Assembly: GCF_025558485.1 (NCBI RefSeq)
Contig: NZ_CP102930.1
Location: 1,116,001-1,180,000, forward strand
DNA: 64,000 nt
From: Bdellovibrio bacteriovorus
GTDB taxonomy: Bacteria > Bdellovibrionota > Bdellovibrionia > Bdellovibrionales > Bdellovibrionaceae
Direction: 5' to 3'
Positions 11,145-19,630 of the stretch are shown here, in pieces. The notes under the pieces are model-generated. The model saw nothing but the letters and a program-made list of their open reading frames with translations, was not told where the DNA came from and made no database searches. Within the stretch, counting starts at the first letter, position 1; each line of letters starts with the position of its first letter. The position numbers and the translations under genes are program-made.

Positions 11145-11168
11145 CCAACTTTGTGGAATACATATATA
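11139..11168 (+). promoter_or_regulatory. Putative rpmH promoter
   Basis: TTGTAA (11139-11144), 18 bases, then TATATA (11163-11168), about 50 bases before the rpmH ATG. A DnaA box occupies most of the spacer. By-eye match to a sigma-70-type promoter. Confidence 0.45.
11152..11160 (-). promoter_or_regulatory. DnaA box in the dnaA-rpmH intergenic region
   Basis: The minus strand reads TATTCCACA, matching NN(A/T)TCCACA. It lies between the proposed -35 and -10 of the rpmH promoter and next to the proposed dnaA -35, a position suited to DnaA autoregulation. Confidence 0.5.
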
Positions 11169-11218
11169 GGTGTCATTGACGTCAGTTAGCGTCGTAAAAA
11201 AACCCTGGGGAGATAGTA

Positions 11219-11368
11219 ATGAAACGTACATACCAACCATCCAATAAACGTCGTAAAACCACACACGGTTTCCGCGCTCGTATGGCTACTAAATCTGGTC
11301 AAGAAGTTCTTAATCGTCGTCGCGCTAAAGGTAGAAAGCGTTTGACGGTTTCTACTGGTGGAAAATAA
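11219..11368 (+). CDS. rpmH: 50S ribosomal protein L34
   Basis: A 49-residue, very basic protein beginning [20 protein letters not shown] and ending in [12 protein letters not shown] is a full-length L34, a structural protein of the large ribosomal subunit. The start has a GGGGAG ribosome binding site. It is the first gene of the rpmH-rnpA-yidD-yidC-jag-mnmE-mnmG-rsmG cluster found next to dnaA in many bacteria. Its last 11 bases overlap rnpA in another frame. Confidence 0.97.
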   Translation: MKRTYQPSNKRRKTTHGFRARMATKSGQEVLNRRRAKGRKRLTVSTGGK

Positions 11369-11717
11369 CTCTCCACAAGTTATTAAACGAAGTTCTGAGT
11401 TTCTCTCTCTAAAACAAAACGGGAAAAGACACTGGCCTACAAAGTGGTTGCTTCTGAATTATCAGAAGAACCAAGTGGGTCAGTTGCGTTTTGGCGTAAC
11501 TGCAAGTCGCAAAACCGGCTCGGCAGTTGTGCGCAATAAGTTGAAACGCTGGACGAGAGAGTATTTCAGAAGCTTCCTTGTGGCGGGACATCCCCTTGAA
11601 GCTGACATCAATCTCATTTTTAAACCAATGGATGCAAACTTTTACAAAGGCCTCAGTCATGAGGAATTTGTTAAAGCTTTGGACCGGGGTTTGGAAACTC
11701 TACGAAAACACCTCTAA
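11358..11717 (+). CDS. rnpA: Ribonuclease P protein component
   Basis: RnpA is the protein cofactor of RNase P, which trims the 5' end of tRNA precursors. The 119-residue basic protein contains [22 protein letters not shown], a recognisable version of the family's central RNR motif region with VRNKLKRW. Translation starts at a GTG that lies inside the end of rpmH, overlapping it by 11 bases, so the two are likely coupled. The 3' end overlaps the start of yidD. Confidence 0.95.
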   Translation: MENNSPQVIKRSSEFLSLKQNGKRHWPTKWLLLNYQKNQVGQLRFGVTASRKTGSAVVRNKLKRWTREYFRSFLVAGHPLEADINLIFKPMDANFYKGLSHEEFVKALDRGLETLRKHL

Positions 11718-11955
11718 GTATATCTTGTGGTTGTTGATTGGAGCTTACCGAACTCTGGGGACCACTCATTTAGGTGGTTCATGTCGTTTCGAGCCCAGTT
11801 GTTCTGCCTATGCCCTTGAAGCAATAAAGACTCATCATACACACAGTGCTCTGTGGTTAATCACCAAAAGAGTGTGCAAGTGCCGACCGGGGGGACCTTA
11901 TGGGTACGATCCGGTGCCGCCTGCAAAGGGAGTAATCCATGCAACAAAAGAATAA
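11659..11955 (+). CDS. yidD: Membrane protein insertion efficiency factor YidD
   Basis: YidD is a small membrane-associated protein thought to assist YidC-dependent insertion. The diagnostic core CRFEPSCSAYALEAI followed by KRVCKCRPGGPYGYDPVP is present. I chose the ATG at 11659 (98 residues) because it has AAAGG eight bases upstream; the frame stays open to 11578, and typical YidD proteins are nearer 70-80 residues, so a start closer to the ILWLLIGAYRTLG segment is possible. The gene overlaps the end of rnpA by 59 bases with this start, and its own end overlaps yidC by 17 bases. Confidence 0.9.
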   Translation: MRNLLKLWTGVWKLYENTSKYILWLLIGAYRTLGTTHLGGSCRFEPSCSAYALEAIKTHHTHSALWLITKRVCKCRPGGPYGYDPVPPAKGVIHATKE

Positions 11956-13558
11956 TCCATCGTTCTTCGATCCGAAAACCCTTCTTGCTGTTGCCGCTGT
12001 GGCAATTGCTTATTACGGCTGGAATACTTATCTGGCTAAAAAATATCCGGACTATAACAAACCCAAAACTCAAACCGAACAAACTGTTGCCGCCACATCC
12101 GTTGCAACTTCCACTGAATCCGCTGCAGCCTCTGCAAACACTGTTGATACAAAATCTGAAATTGTTTCCGCTCCAGCCACCTCTAAAGAATTCCATTTTG
12201 AAAATGATAAAGTTTCTTTCGTTGTGACCAGTTTCGGGATGGGTTTGAAAAACTACACCATCAACAACTATCAGGATAAAGAAAAGAACAACATCAAGCT
12301 GGGTGTTTCCCAGGCTGATGGTTTGTTTGAGATGCGTTGGGTAGGGGAAACAAAGCCTCTGCACTTTGACCTGACTGAACAGGCTCCGGGCCACTATATT
12401 GGAACAGCTCAGGTTGGTGAAACAGTTGTTAAAAGAGAAATGAAGTTCAATACAGAAACTTCATCCTTCATAAATACAATCTCTGTGACCAATGCGACGG
12501 AAGACCTGAAAAAAGGCTTCTCTTTGTTGATTCCAGAGACGATTCACACTCATGCCTCCACATCCTTCCTATTCCCGTCTTATGAGCATCAGGATTTCTT
12601 TGTTACTCATAGCGCGGGTAAGCATGAAACTGTGAATTTCAGTAATGCGAAAGAAAATGTGGCCAAGGATTTCACAGGCACCTCAATGGTTTCTGTGAGC
12701 TCTCAGTATTTTGCGGCTGCTATCCTGGATAAGTCTGACGTGATTCCAGAGGTTAAGCTGAATGCTCAGATAAATAATAAATCCGCTTTGGCGGAGTTGG
12801 TTTACAAGCCTGCGCAGATCAAGTCTGAAATGACTTTCTCTGAGATTTTCTATGCGGGTCCTAAATCCATCGACGCGTTAAAAGCGGTTGATCCAGAAAT
12901 GGCCAGCCTGATTGATTTTGGTTTCTTCGGCTTCATTGCTCGTCCTCTTCTTTATGTGATGAAAGCGTTCCATAGCATGGTTGGAAACTGGGGTTTTGCG
13001 ATCATTCTTTTGACCTTGCTGGTTCGTTTGTGTGTGTTGCCGTTTAATATCATGTCCTTCAAGTCCATGAAGGCGATGCAGAAAGTTCAGCCCATCATTC
13101 AGGGTCTTCGTGAAAAGTACAAAGAAGATCCAATGCGTTTGAACCAGGAAATGATGGCCGTTATGAAGCAAAACGGCGCAAACCCTTTGGGTGGTTGTCT
13201 TCCGATGGTTTTGCAGATTCCGGTATTCTTCGCTTTGTATCGCGTGATCGGTTCTTCCATTGAGCTTTATAATTCCCCGTTTATTTTCTGGATCACGGAT
13301 TTGAGCTCTCACGACAAATTCTATGTGCTACCGGTTTCCATGGCGGTCTTTATGTTTGTTCAGCAAAAACTGACCCCAAGCACGATGGACCCTACACAGG
13401 CAAAAATCATGGCGTTCCTGCCGGTGGTGTTCTCTTTGTTCATGTTGCAACTTCCAAGTGGTCTGACTCTTTATATGGTGATCAGCACATTGTTCGGTAT
13501 CATCCAGCAGTATCTGATTATGAGAGAGCCGAAAACAGCGGCCGTGGCTAAGGCGTAA
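11939..13558 (+). CDS. yidC: Membrane protein insertase YidC
   Basis: YidC inserts and folds inner-membrane proteins, alone or with SecYEG. The 539-residue protein has the Gram-negative layout: an N-terminal membrane anchor (about residues 10-27), a large periplasmic beta-sandwich domain, then the conserved five-helix insertase core from about residue 330, with VGNWGFAIILLTLLVR and NPLGGCLPMVLQIPVFFALY. Linker residues 40-75 are rich in Ala, Thr and Ser. It follows yidD with a 17-base overlap, as in the conserved rnpA-yidD-yidC cluster. Confidence 0.97.
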   Translation: MQQKNNPSFFDPKTLLAVAAVAIAYYGWNTYLAKKYPDYNKPKTQTEQTVAATSVATSTESAAASANTVDTKSEIVSAPATSKEFHFENDKVSFVVTSFGMGLKNYTINNYQDKEKNNIKLGVSQADGLFEMRWVGETKPLHFDLTEQAPGHYIGTAQVGETVVKREMKFNTETSSFINTISVTNATEDLKKGFSLLIPETIHTHASTSFLFPSYEHQDFFVTHSAGKHETVNFSNAKENVAKDFTGTSMVSVSSQYFAAAILDKSDVIPEVKLNAQINNKSALAELVYKPAQIKSEMTFSEIFYAGPKSIDALKAVDPEMASLIDFGFFGFIARPLLYVMKAFHSMVGNWGFAIILLTLLVRLCVLPFNIMSFKSMKAMQKVQPIIQGLREKYKEDPMRLNQEMMAVMKQNGANPLGGCLPMVLQIPVFFALYRVIGSSIELYNSPFIFWITDLSSHDKFYVLPVSMAVFMFVQQKLTPSTMDPTQAKIMAFLPVVFSLFMLQLPSGLTLYMVISTLFGIIQQYLIMREPKTAAVAKA

Positions 13559-13606
13559 TTAGCCGGATTTGATTTTAGTTTTTATTATTTATATATAGGA
13601 GGCAAA

Positions 13607-14167
13607 ATGGGTTTTTTTAGTAAGCTTTTCGGGGGGAAAAGCAAAAGTGCTAATAGCGAAGTAGAAGCACTCGTTGAAAAAACGCTTGAAGGAATCATCG
13701 AGAAGGCTCAGTTTGAACTTTCTTTCGAAGTTTCCACAGAGAAAGACGACGACGGTTCCACGACATTGGCTATTCAGTTTTCTGGAGCTGATGAAGAGAT
13801 TCTGAAAGACAAAAAAGGACAGATGTTGGATGCATTCCAATTGTTCCTTAAGCGTGTGATTCAGCACAATTTCCCTGAAGATAAAACAAATATCACAGTG
13901 GACTGCGGTGGTTACCGTGACGAATCTGCAAATGCTTTGATTGAGCGTGCAGAAAACCTGAAAGCTATCTGCATCGAGCAGGGAAAATCTGTTTATTACA
14001 GAGCTTTGCCGCCGAAAGACAGAAAAGTTGTTCACCAATACCTTGCTAAAGATCCGCGCGTAAAAAGCCGTTCTTTGGGTGATGGTCTGTATAAAAAAAT
14101 CAAAATCTATCCTGCAAAAGGCGGTAACGCCGGCAATGCGGGTACTGAGGAAGTGGCTCACGACTAG
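13607..14167 (+). CDS. jag: Jag/KhpB-type RNA-binding protein with R3H domain
   Basis: Jag (KhpB, SpoIIIJ-associated) proteins combine a KH-like and a C-terminal R3H domain and bind RNA; they are regularly encoded just after yidC. This 186-residue protein begins MGFFSKLFGG, has a KH-like middle region (about 55-115) and an R3H segment around LPPKDRKVVHQYLAKDP, with the R-x3-H pair Arg-His, then SLGDGLYKKIKIYP. It lacks a long N-terminal Jag_N linker. The ribosome binding site AGGAGG is strong. Confidence 0.85.
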   Translation: MGFFSKLFGGKSKSANSEVEALVEKTLEGIIEKAQFELSFEVSTEKDDDGSTTLAIQFSGADEEILKDKKGQMLDAFQLFLKRVIQHNFPEDKTNITVDCGGYRDESANALIERAENLKAICIEQGKSVYYRALPPKDRKVVHQYLAKDPRVKSRSLGDGLYKKIKIYPAKGGNAGNAGTEEVAHD

Positions 14168-14185
14168 TGAGCCCGGGTGGGGCCT

Positions 14186-15616
14186 ATGATCCGCGGAGAT
14201 CGTGATAAGGATACAATTTGTGCGATCTCCACTCCTCACGGGGTGGGCGGTATCTCTGTTATCAGAGTCAGTGGCCCTCAAACTCTTTCGATTGTTTCCA
14301 AGATCTGCACTTTTTTGCCTGAACATCCTGAATCTCATAAAGTTTACTTTGGTAATCTGAAGAACACTCAGACGGGTGATGAGATTGACGAGGTTTTGGC
14401 CACCTACTTCAAACAAGGCCGTTCTTTCACCGGAGAGGAAGTCATCGAGATTTCCTGTCATGGAAGCCCGCTGATTTGTCAGAGTATCTTGAATCAACTT
14501 GTGCAATTAGGGGCTCGTCCGGCGGACCGTGGGGAATTCACTTTCCGAGCTTTTATGAACGGAAAACTGGATTTGGTTCAGGCGGAATCCGTTTTGTCTT
14601 TAATTGAATCACAAAGTCAGCGGGCTGCAAAATTGGCACTTCGTCAGCTGAAGGGGTCTTTGTCTCATAAGCTTGAGGAAGTGGAAGATGATATGACCTG
14701 GATTTTGGCCCACGCCGAAGCCAGCATTGATTTTTCCACGGAAGGCATTGAGGTTGTTGAAGACAACGTCGTGCAGGTGCGCTTACGCAAGGTTGAGGCT
14801 GTTTTGAAAGAGCTTGTTGCGACCTTTAAAGTAGGCCGTCTGTTAAAGGATGGTTTCCGTGTTGTTTTAACCGGCCTTCCGAATGTTGGTAAATCCAGCT
14901 TGCTAAACCTGTTTTTGGAAGATGAAAGAGCCATCGTGACGGACATCCCGGGGACAACCCGTGACGTGATTCACGGAGATACAAGCTTCCAGGGCGTAAA
15001 ATTCACTTTCGTGGATACAGCCGGGCTGCGTGACCAGGCAACAGATTTGGTTGAACGAATCGGTATTCAAAAAAGCTACGAGGCTCAAAACGAGTCCGAT
15101 GTGGTGTTCTTTGTTTTCGATATCGAAAAGGGTCTTGGCGGCGAAGAGCTTCAGATTCTGGAGTCCTTGGAGCCCCAAAAAACTTATATTCTGGCCAATA
15201 AAACCGATAAAATTGGGGGCTCTAAACCCCTTGAAACTGTCGAAAAAGCTCTTAAAAACAGTAAATTTTTCCAAAAAATTGGCGACACTCAGGCTTTCTT
15301 CACAAGAAGGGTGTTCTTTGTCAGCGCTCTTGATAAAAAGGTGCGTTCCGAAGTGCTTCAAAGCCTGGTGAAGGAGTTCGCCGACTTGCAGGTGGAAAAC
15401 ACAGTGTTGATTTCCAATGCCCGTCATTACGAAAATCTTTATCGTGCCTTGGAGAATACGCAACGGTCACAATCGGTTGTGGATCAGGGCATGGGCGCAG
15501 AGTTTTTGGCTCTTGAGCTTAAAGAAGCTCTCATTGCGATCCACGAAACTTTAGGGAAGCGGTTTGATGATCAGATCATGGACCGTGTCTTTAAAGAGTT
15601 TTGTATCGGGAAATAA
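14186..15616 (+). CDS. mnmE: tRNA modification GTPase MnmE
   Basis: MnmE with MnmG adds the carboxymethylaminomethyl group to the wobble uridine of certain tRNAs. The 476-residue protein has the N-terminal formyl-tetrahydrofolate-binding domain, a helical domain and an inserted G domain with GLPNVGKSS (G1), DIPGTTRD (G2), DTAGLRD (G3) and NKTDK (G4), and ends in CIGK, the catalytic cysteine motif. I chose the ATG at 14186, preceded by GGGTGGGG; a GTG nine bases earlier is also possible. It overlaps none of its neighbours and is followed after two bases by mnmG. Confidence 0.96.
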   Translation: MIRGDRDKDTICAISTPHGVGGISVIRVSGPQTLSIVSKICTFLPEHPESHKVYFGNLKNTQTGDEIDEVLATYFKQGRSFTGEEVIEISCHGSPLICQSILNQLVQLGARPADRGEFTFRAFMNGKLDLVQAESVLSLIESQSQRAAKLALRQLKGSLSHKLEEVEDDMTWILAHAEASIDFSTEGIEVVEDNVVQVRLRKVEAVLKELVATFKVGRLLKDGFRVVLTGLPNVGKSSLLNLFLEDERAIVTDIPGTTRDVIHGDTSFQGVKFTFVDTAGLRDQATDLVERIGIQKSYEAQNESDVVFFVFDIEKGLGGEELQILESLEPQKTYILANKTDKIGGSKPLETVEKALKNSKFFQKIGDTQAFFTRRVFFVSALDKKVRSEVLQSLVKEFADLQVENTVLISNARHYENLYRALENTQRSQSVVDQGMGAEFLALELKEALIAIHETLGKRFDDQIMDRVFKEFCIGK

Positions 15617-15618
15617 AT

Positions 15619-17547
15619 ATGGCTAATAAAAAGTATGATGTGATTGTTGTCGGTGCCGGCCATGCGGGTATCGAAGCTTGTTTGTCGTCGGCACGTTTGG
15701 GTTTAAACACCCTGATGGTCACAACGAACACGGATCGCATCGGTTATATGAGCTGCAATCCTTCCATTGGTGGTCTTGCTAAGGGGCATATGGTTCGTGA
15801 GATCGATGTGCTCGGCGGACAGATGGGTGTTGCAGCTGATGAAACCTGCATCCAGTACAAACGCTTAAATGCTTCTAAAGGTCCCGCAGTTCGCGGCACC
15901 CGTGTTCAGAACGACAAGCATCTTTATTCCGAGTTTCAAAAAAACGCTCTATTCAATCAACCCAATCTGGAAGTTCTGCAAGGGGAAGTAAAACGTCTGA
16001 TTCTTGAAAAAGATCTGTGCGTGGGTGTGGTTCTTCAAGATGGTTCCGAGATTTTCGCTAAAGCCACGATCATCACCACGGGAACATTTATGAATGGTGT
16101 AATGCACATCGGTCTTCGCCAGGAGGCGGGTGGCCGTGTGGGGGATCAGCCTTCTATCGGTTTATCAGATCAGTTGGCGCAGTTTGGGTTTGAGGTGAAG
16201 CGTTTGAAAACCGGAACTCCGGCGCGCTTGCTGAAAGATTCCATCGACTGGTCAAAGACGACTCCTCAAGGCGGGGATGAAAAGGTTTATCCTTTTAGTT
16301 ATAAGTCTTCCGATAAATTAAAACTTCCGCAGGTGCTTTGTTATCTGACTCGCACGACGGAAAAGACTCACGAAATTATCCGCGGCAACCTGGATAAATC
16401 CCCTATGTACTGTGGGATTATCGAAGGCGTGGGACCTCGTTATTGTCCGTCCATCGAAGATAAGATCACTCGCTTTGCTGAAAGAACCAGCCACCAGACA
16501 TTCCTGGAGCCCGAAGGGCTTTCCACGGATTTGATTTATCTTCAGGGGATTTCAACAAGTCTTCCCGAAGAAGTTCAGGATCAATTTTTAAAAACAATCC
16601 CAGGTCTTGAGAACGTCAAAGTCGCGCGTTACGGATATGCCGTCGAGTACGACTATATTGAGCCGACTCAGATTTGGCATCGCCTGGAAACCAGAACCAT
16701 TCGTCAGTTATTCCTGGCAGGGCAGATCAACGGAACTTCCGGTTATGAAGAAGCTGCTGCGCAGGGTTTGATTGCAGGTATCAATGCGGCTCACAGTATT
16801 CTGGGTCGTGAAGAGTTCATTCTGGGTCGTGATCAGGCTTACATGGGCGTGATGATTGACGACCTTGTGACGAAGGGAACACGTGAGCCCTATCGTATGT
16901 TCACTTCGCGAGCAGAACACCGTTTGGTTTTGCGAGAAGACAATACTATCGACAGGTTAAGCGATATCGGGATGAAGCTGGGTCTTGTCTCTGCCGAATC
17001 TTTTGAGCTTTTAAGCACTTTGCGTGAACGCCGTCAGACTTTGCATGATCGTCTTCGCAATACGGTGGTTTATCCAACTAAAGACATCCAGCAAATTCTT
17101 GCAACAATTCCGACTCCAGCTATGACAAAGTCTCTGACTTTCGAGGAGTTACTGCGTCGTCCCGAACTTACGAGTTCACACCTTGAACTGCTGAACTTCG
17201 AACTGGATCCGGACCCGAATGTGGTGGAGCCGGTCGAAATCGAGGTTAAGTATTCCGGCTATGTAAAAAGACAGATGGACCTGATCGTTCAGTCAAAAAG
17301 AATGGAAGAAATGCTTCTTCCAGATGGCTTGGCGTACGGTGAAATCCGCGGTCTTTCTAATGAAGAGAAGGATAAGCTGCAACGCGTTAAGCCACGGACC
17401 TTAGGTCAAGCTCAGCGGATAAGTGGTGTCAATCCTTCGGCCATTCAGGCTATAATGATCCATCTAAAAGGTCATAAAAAGATCAAGGAGTTGGATCTTG
17501 AAGGACAACAAGGAACAGGAAGCGCCGATAATCCACTGGCGCATTGA
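15619..17547 (+). CDS. mnmG: tRNA uridine-5-carboxymethylaminomethyl modification enzyme MnmG
   Basis: MnmG (GidA) is the FAD-dependent partner of MnmE. The 642-residue protein has an N-terminal dinucleotide-binding motif VVGAGHAGIEA, the early CNPSIGGLAKGH motif, ARYGYAVEYDYIEP and GTSGYEEAAAQG, all family landmarks. The ATG two bases after the mnmE stop is the natural start. The last 50 bases overlap the first codons of rsmG in another frame, an unusually long overlap for this operon. Confidence 0.97.
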   Translation: MANKKYDVIVVGAGHAGIEACLSSARLGLNTLMVTTNTDRIGYMSCNPSIGGLAKGHMVREIDVLGGQMGVAADETCIQYKRLNASKGPAVRGTRVQNDKHLYSEFQKNALFNQPNLEVLQGEVKRLILEKDLCVGVVLQDGSEIFAKATIITTGTFMNGVMHIGLRQEAGGRVGDQPSIGLSDQLAQFGFEVKRLKTGTPARLLKDSIDWSKTTPQGGDEKVYPFSYKSSDKLKLPQVLCYLTRTTEKTHEIIRGNLDKSPMYCGIIEGVGPRYCPSIEDKITRFAERTSHQTFLEPEGLSTDLIYLQGISTSLPEEVQDQFLKTIPGLENVKVARYGYAVEYDYIEPTQIWHRLETRTIRQLFLAGQINGTSGYEEAAAQGLIAGINAAHSILGREEFILGRDQAYMGVMIDDLVTKGTREPYRMFTSRAEHRLVLREDNTIDRLSDIGMKLGLVSAESFELLSTLRERRQTLHDRLRNTVVYPTKDIQQILATIPTPAMTKSLTFEELLRRPELTSSHLELLNFELDPDPNVVEPVEIEVKYSGYVKRQMDLIVQSKRMEEMLLPDGLAYGEIRGLSNEEKDKLQRVKPRTLGQAQRISGVNPSAIQAIMIHLKGHKKIKELDLEGQQGTGSADNPLAH

Positions 17548-18163
17548 TGAATGGTTTCCCGATCTAAGTCCAGAGCTTCGAGCTAGACTAAAGACTTACC
17601 ACGAAGAGCTGATTAAATTTAATCGTACGGTGAACCTAATTTCGCCGAAGACGCTTTTTGTGGCCGATGCTCTTCATTTTGCCGACTCTATTCTTGCCTC
17701 TCAGGTCATTTATAAAGCCAATTCTAAGATCGATAAGATCTTCGATCTTGGTAGTGGAAATGGCTTTCCGGGGTTGATCTTTGCGCTGTTGTTCCCTCAG
17801 GTTCAGGTGGTTTTGATAGATTCGGACCTTAAGAAGGTTGAGTTCTTAAAGCATATTGTTTCTCTGTTGAAAGTTACCAACTGCACGGTCGAGCATAAAA
17901 CAATCGAGTCTATGCCGGATAATTCCATGCACTACGTAATGGCTCGCGGGCTTAATACTATTTCCAAGGCTATTTTAATTGCCCGCAAGGTTGTTCCCAA
18001 GGGCGGGGCGTTCTATCATCTGAAGAGCGAGGAATGGGGTATTGAGGTGGGGGAGATCCCGACTCAGCTTTGTTCCATCTGGGCGCCGTCACTGGTGGGG
18101 GAATATAAGCTTCCTGTGGGTGCGGTAAAGTTCTCTGTGGTAAAAACAGACAAGATCGCGTGA
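17498..18163 (+). CDS. rsmG: 16S rRNA (guanine-N7)-methyltransferase RsmG
   Basis: RsmG (GidB) methylates G527 of 16S rRNA with S-adenosylmethionine. The 221-residue protein has NRTVNLIS before the methyltransferase domain and the SAM-binding FDLGSGNGFPGL, then VVLIDSDLKKVEFL. The start is decided by a textbook AAGGAG seven bases before a TTG codon at 17498, inside mnmG; no ATG gives a full N-terminus. Loss of RsmG gives low-level streptomycin resistance in other bacteria. A parS site begins two bases after its stop, and a rho-independent terminator follows. Confidence 0.95.
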   Translation: MKDNKEQEAPIIHWRIDEWFPDLSPELRARLKTYHEELIKFNRTVNLISPKTLFVADALHFADSILASQVIYKANSKIDKIFDLGSGNGFPGLIFALLFPQVQVVLIDSDLKKVEFLKHIVSLLKVTNCTVEHKTIESMPDNSMHYVMARGLNTISKAILIARKVVPKGGAFYHLKSEEWGIEVGEIPTQLCSIWAPSLVGEYKLPVGAVKFSVVKTDKIA

Positions 18164-18164
18164 A

Positions 18165-18180
18165 TGTTCCACGTGGAACA
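18165..18180. promoter_or_regulatory. parS: parS centromere site 1
   Basis: The 16-base perfect palindrome TGTTCCACGTGGAACA is an exact match to the bacterial parS consensus family bound by ParB. It lies two bases after the rsmG stop and about 640 bases before parA. An identical copy is at 18686-18701. Confidence 0.95.
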
Positions 18181-18184
18181 TCCC

Positions 18185-18676
18185 TTAATGACCCCCGGCT
18201 GCTGGTTCGGGGGTTTTTTCTTGCCCTAAACCGGCCTCTTTAATTCTTTCCTTCGCATCCCAGGTTCTTTTTGCACCTCTTAGGCGTTTTTCGGTCTGAT
18301 AGGAGTCCCACTCCTGCGGGTCGGGCCAAGTTTCACCCTTTTTGAATGCTTTGGAATAGGATTTCTTGGCTTCGCGCTTGCGAGCTTCGATCTTCAGCTC
18401 AAGATACTGCTTTTCTTGCTCCAGGCGAGTGATTCTTTCTTTCGACTCGCGCACGCGCTTTTGGGCGTACTTTATTTGTCCAGTCTGAGGAACAACGTCA
18501 GATAATTCCTTTTCAAAGCCTTCCAGGTTCTTTCTCTCGGCTTCTAGAAGTTGATTTGCTTCGGCGGCGCTGGCGTGAAGATCATTGTAAACTGGATCCT
18601 TCAACTCGGGGTTGGGATCGGGCTTGTTGCAGGCAACGAGGCTTAAACTGAGGATGATCAGACAAATAATTCGCAT
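18185..18676 (-). CDS. Small coiled-coil lipoprotein between the two parS sites
   Basis: I chose the ATG at 18676, giving a 163-residue protein with a signal peptide ending in the lipobox LVAC (Cys16); the open frame upstream runs through parS site 2 and is unlikely to be coding. After the lipid anchor the protein is strongly charged and predicted coiled coil at about residues 30-100 (EANQLLEAERKNLEGFEKEL and onward), with a basic segment AKKSYSKAFKKGE and a Pro/Ala/Gly tail. No family is recognised. It is oriented opposite to parA and bracketed by parS sites, which may reflect only the parS placement. Confidence 0.8.
   Translation of the reverse strand: MRIICLIILSLSLVACNKPDPNPELKDPVYNDLHASAAEANQLLEAERKNLEGFEKELSDVVPQTGQIKYAQKRVRESKERITRLEQEKQYLELKIEARKREAKKSYSKAFKKGETWPDPQEWDSYQTEKRLRGAKRTWDAKERIKEAGLGQEKTPEPAAGGH
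18191..18219 (+). terminator. Rho-independent terminator for the rsmG operon
   Basis: ACCCCCG (18191-18197), a 10-base loop and CGGGGGT (18208-18214) form a strong GC hairpin followed by six Ts (18214-18219). It ends the plus-strand rpmH-to-rsmG unit but lies inside the last codons of the convergent lipoprotein gene, whose proline- and glycine-rich tail it encodes. Confidence 0.85.
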
Positions 18677-18685
18677 AAAAACACG

Positions 18686-18701
18686 TGTTCCACGTGGAAC
18701 A
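18686..18701. promoter_or_regulatory. parS: parS centromere site 2
   Basis: A second exact copy of TGTTCCACGTGGAACA, 10 bases upstream of the lipoprotein ATG and about 100 bases before parA. It overlaps a second palindrome, AACACGTGTT (18680-18689), so two CACGTG cores lie nine bases apart. ParB bound here could affect the lipoprotein promoter and perhaps that of parA. Confidence 0.95.
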
Positions 18702-18803
18702 TCGGAAAAATCACACAAAAACATAAGGTGTGCCGCGAAAAACTAGTCTTTATTCTTGAATGTTCATGCAATTCGAGCGACTTTTTCTACTCAAGGAGGA
18801 AAA

Positions 18804-19616
18804 ATGGCAAAAACAATCTGCATAGCTAATCAAAAGGGTGGTGTTGGTAAGACAACGACGTCTGTAAACCTCTCCTCCGCTCTAGCTTCTCTTGGAAAAA
18901 GAGTTCTTTTGATCGATATGGATCCTCAAGGGAATGCCTCCAGTGGTTTGGGTATCAAAAGATACGAAAGCCAGGATGCGAATAGCTACCATGTGCTTAT
19001 CGGTGAGAAAACGCTAACAGAGGCTACTCAAAAAACTTCCAATCCAAACCTTCAAGTATCCACGGCTAATCCTGATCTGGTGGGCGCAGAGATTGAATTG
19101 GTTGATATGCCGCAGCGTGAATACCGTCTTAAACAGGCGATTGCCACCGTGGCTGATCAATATGACTTTGTGATCATCGATTGCCCTCCATCTTTGGGTC
19201 TTTTGACTTTAAACTCCCTGAATGCGGCGGACAGTTTCCTTGTGCCTCTTCAGTGTGAGTACTATGCACTTGAAGGACTTAGTCAGCTTTTGAATACGGC
19301 GGGACTAATCAAAAAGAATTTGAATCCTCAATTGCATATCGAGGGCATCGTTCTGACGATGTTTGATATTCGAAATAATCTGAGTCACCAAGTTGTGACC
19401 GAGATTAAGAACCACTTTGGCGAGAAAGTATTCAACGCCATCATTCCAAGAAATGTACGCCTCAGTGAGGCACCAAGCCATGGTCAATCCATCTTCGAAT
19501 ACGACAGCAAATCCATCGGCGCAACCAGATACCTGGAGCTAGCTCGTGAAGTGATCGCCCGTTCAGAGGTGAAAGCAACGCCAGAAACAGCTCCACACGC
19601 AGAACAGATGGCATAA
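18804..19616 (+). CDS. parA: Chromosome partitioning ATPase ParA
   Basis: ParA is a Walker-type ATPase that forms gradients on the nucleoid and moves ParB-parS complexes. The 270-residue protein has the deviant Walker A KGGVGKTTT near residue 11, Walker A' IDMDPQGN and Walker B VIIDCPPSLG. I chose the ATG at 18804 for its AAGGAGG site and because family members start with this segment; a longer reading from 18756 adds 16 atypical residues. It has no N-terminal DNA-binding extension, as is usual for chromosomal ParA (Soj). parB follows 14 bases later. Confidence 0.96.
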   Translation: MAKTICIANQKGGVGKTTTSVNLSSALASLGKRVLLIDMDPQGNASSGLGIKRYESQDANSYHVLIGEKTLTEATQKTSNPNLQVSTANPDLVGAEIELVDMPQREYRLKQAIATVADQYDFVIIDCPPSLGLLTLNSLNAADSFLVPLQCEYYALEGLSQLLNTAGLIKKNLNPQLHIEGIVLTMFDIRNNLSHQVVTEIKNHFGEKVFNAIIPRNVRLSEAPSHGQSIFEYDSKSIGATRYLELAREVIARSEVKATPETAPHAEQMA

Positions 19617-19630
19617 GAGGGGAATTATAA

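Noticed and set aside
13589..14506. 305-codon minus-strand open frame across jag and mnmE
   Set aside because: It overlaps two certain genes, is antisense to both, and has no homology or ribosome site.
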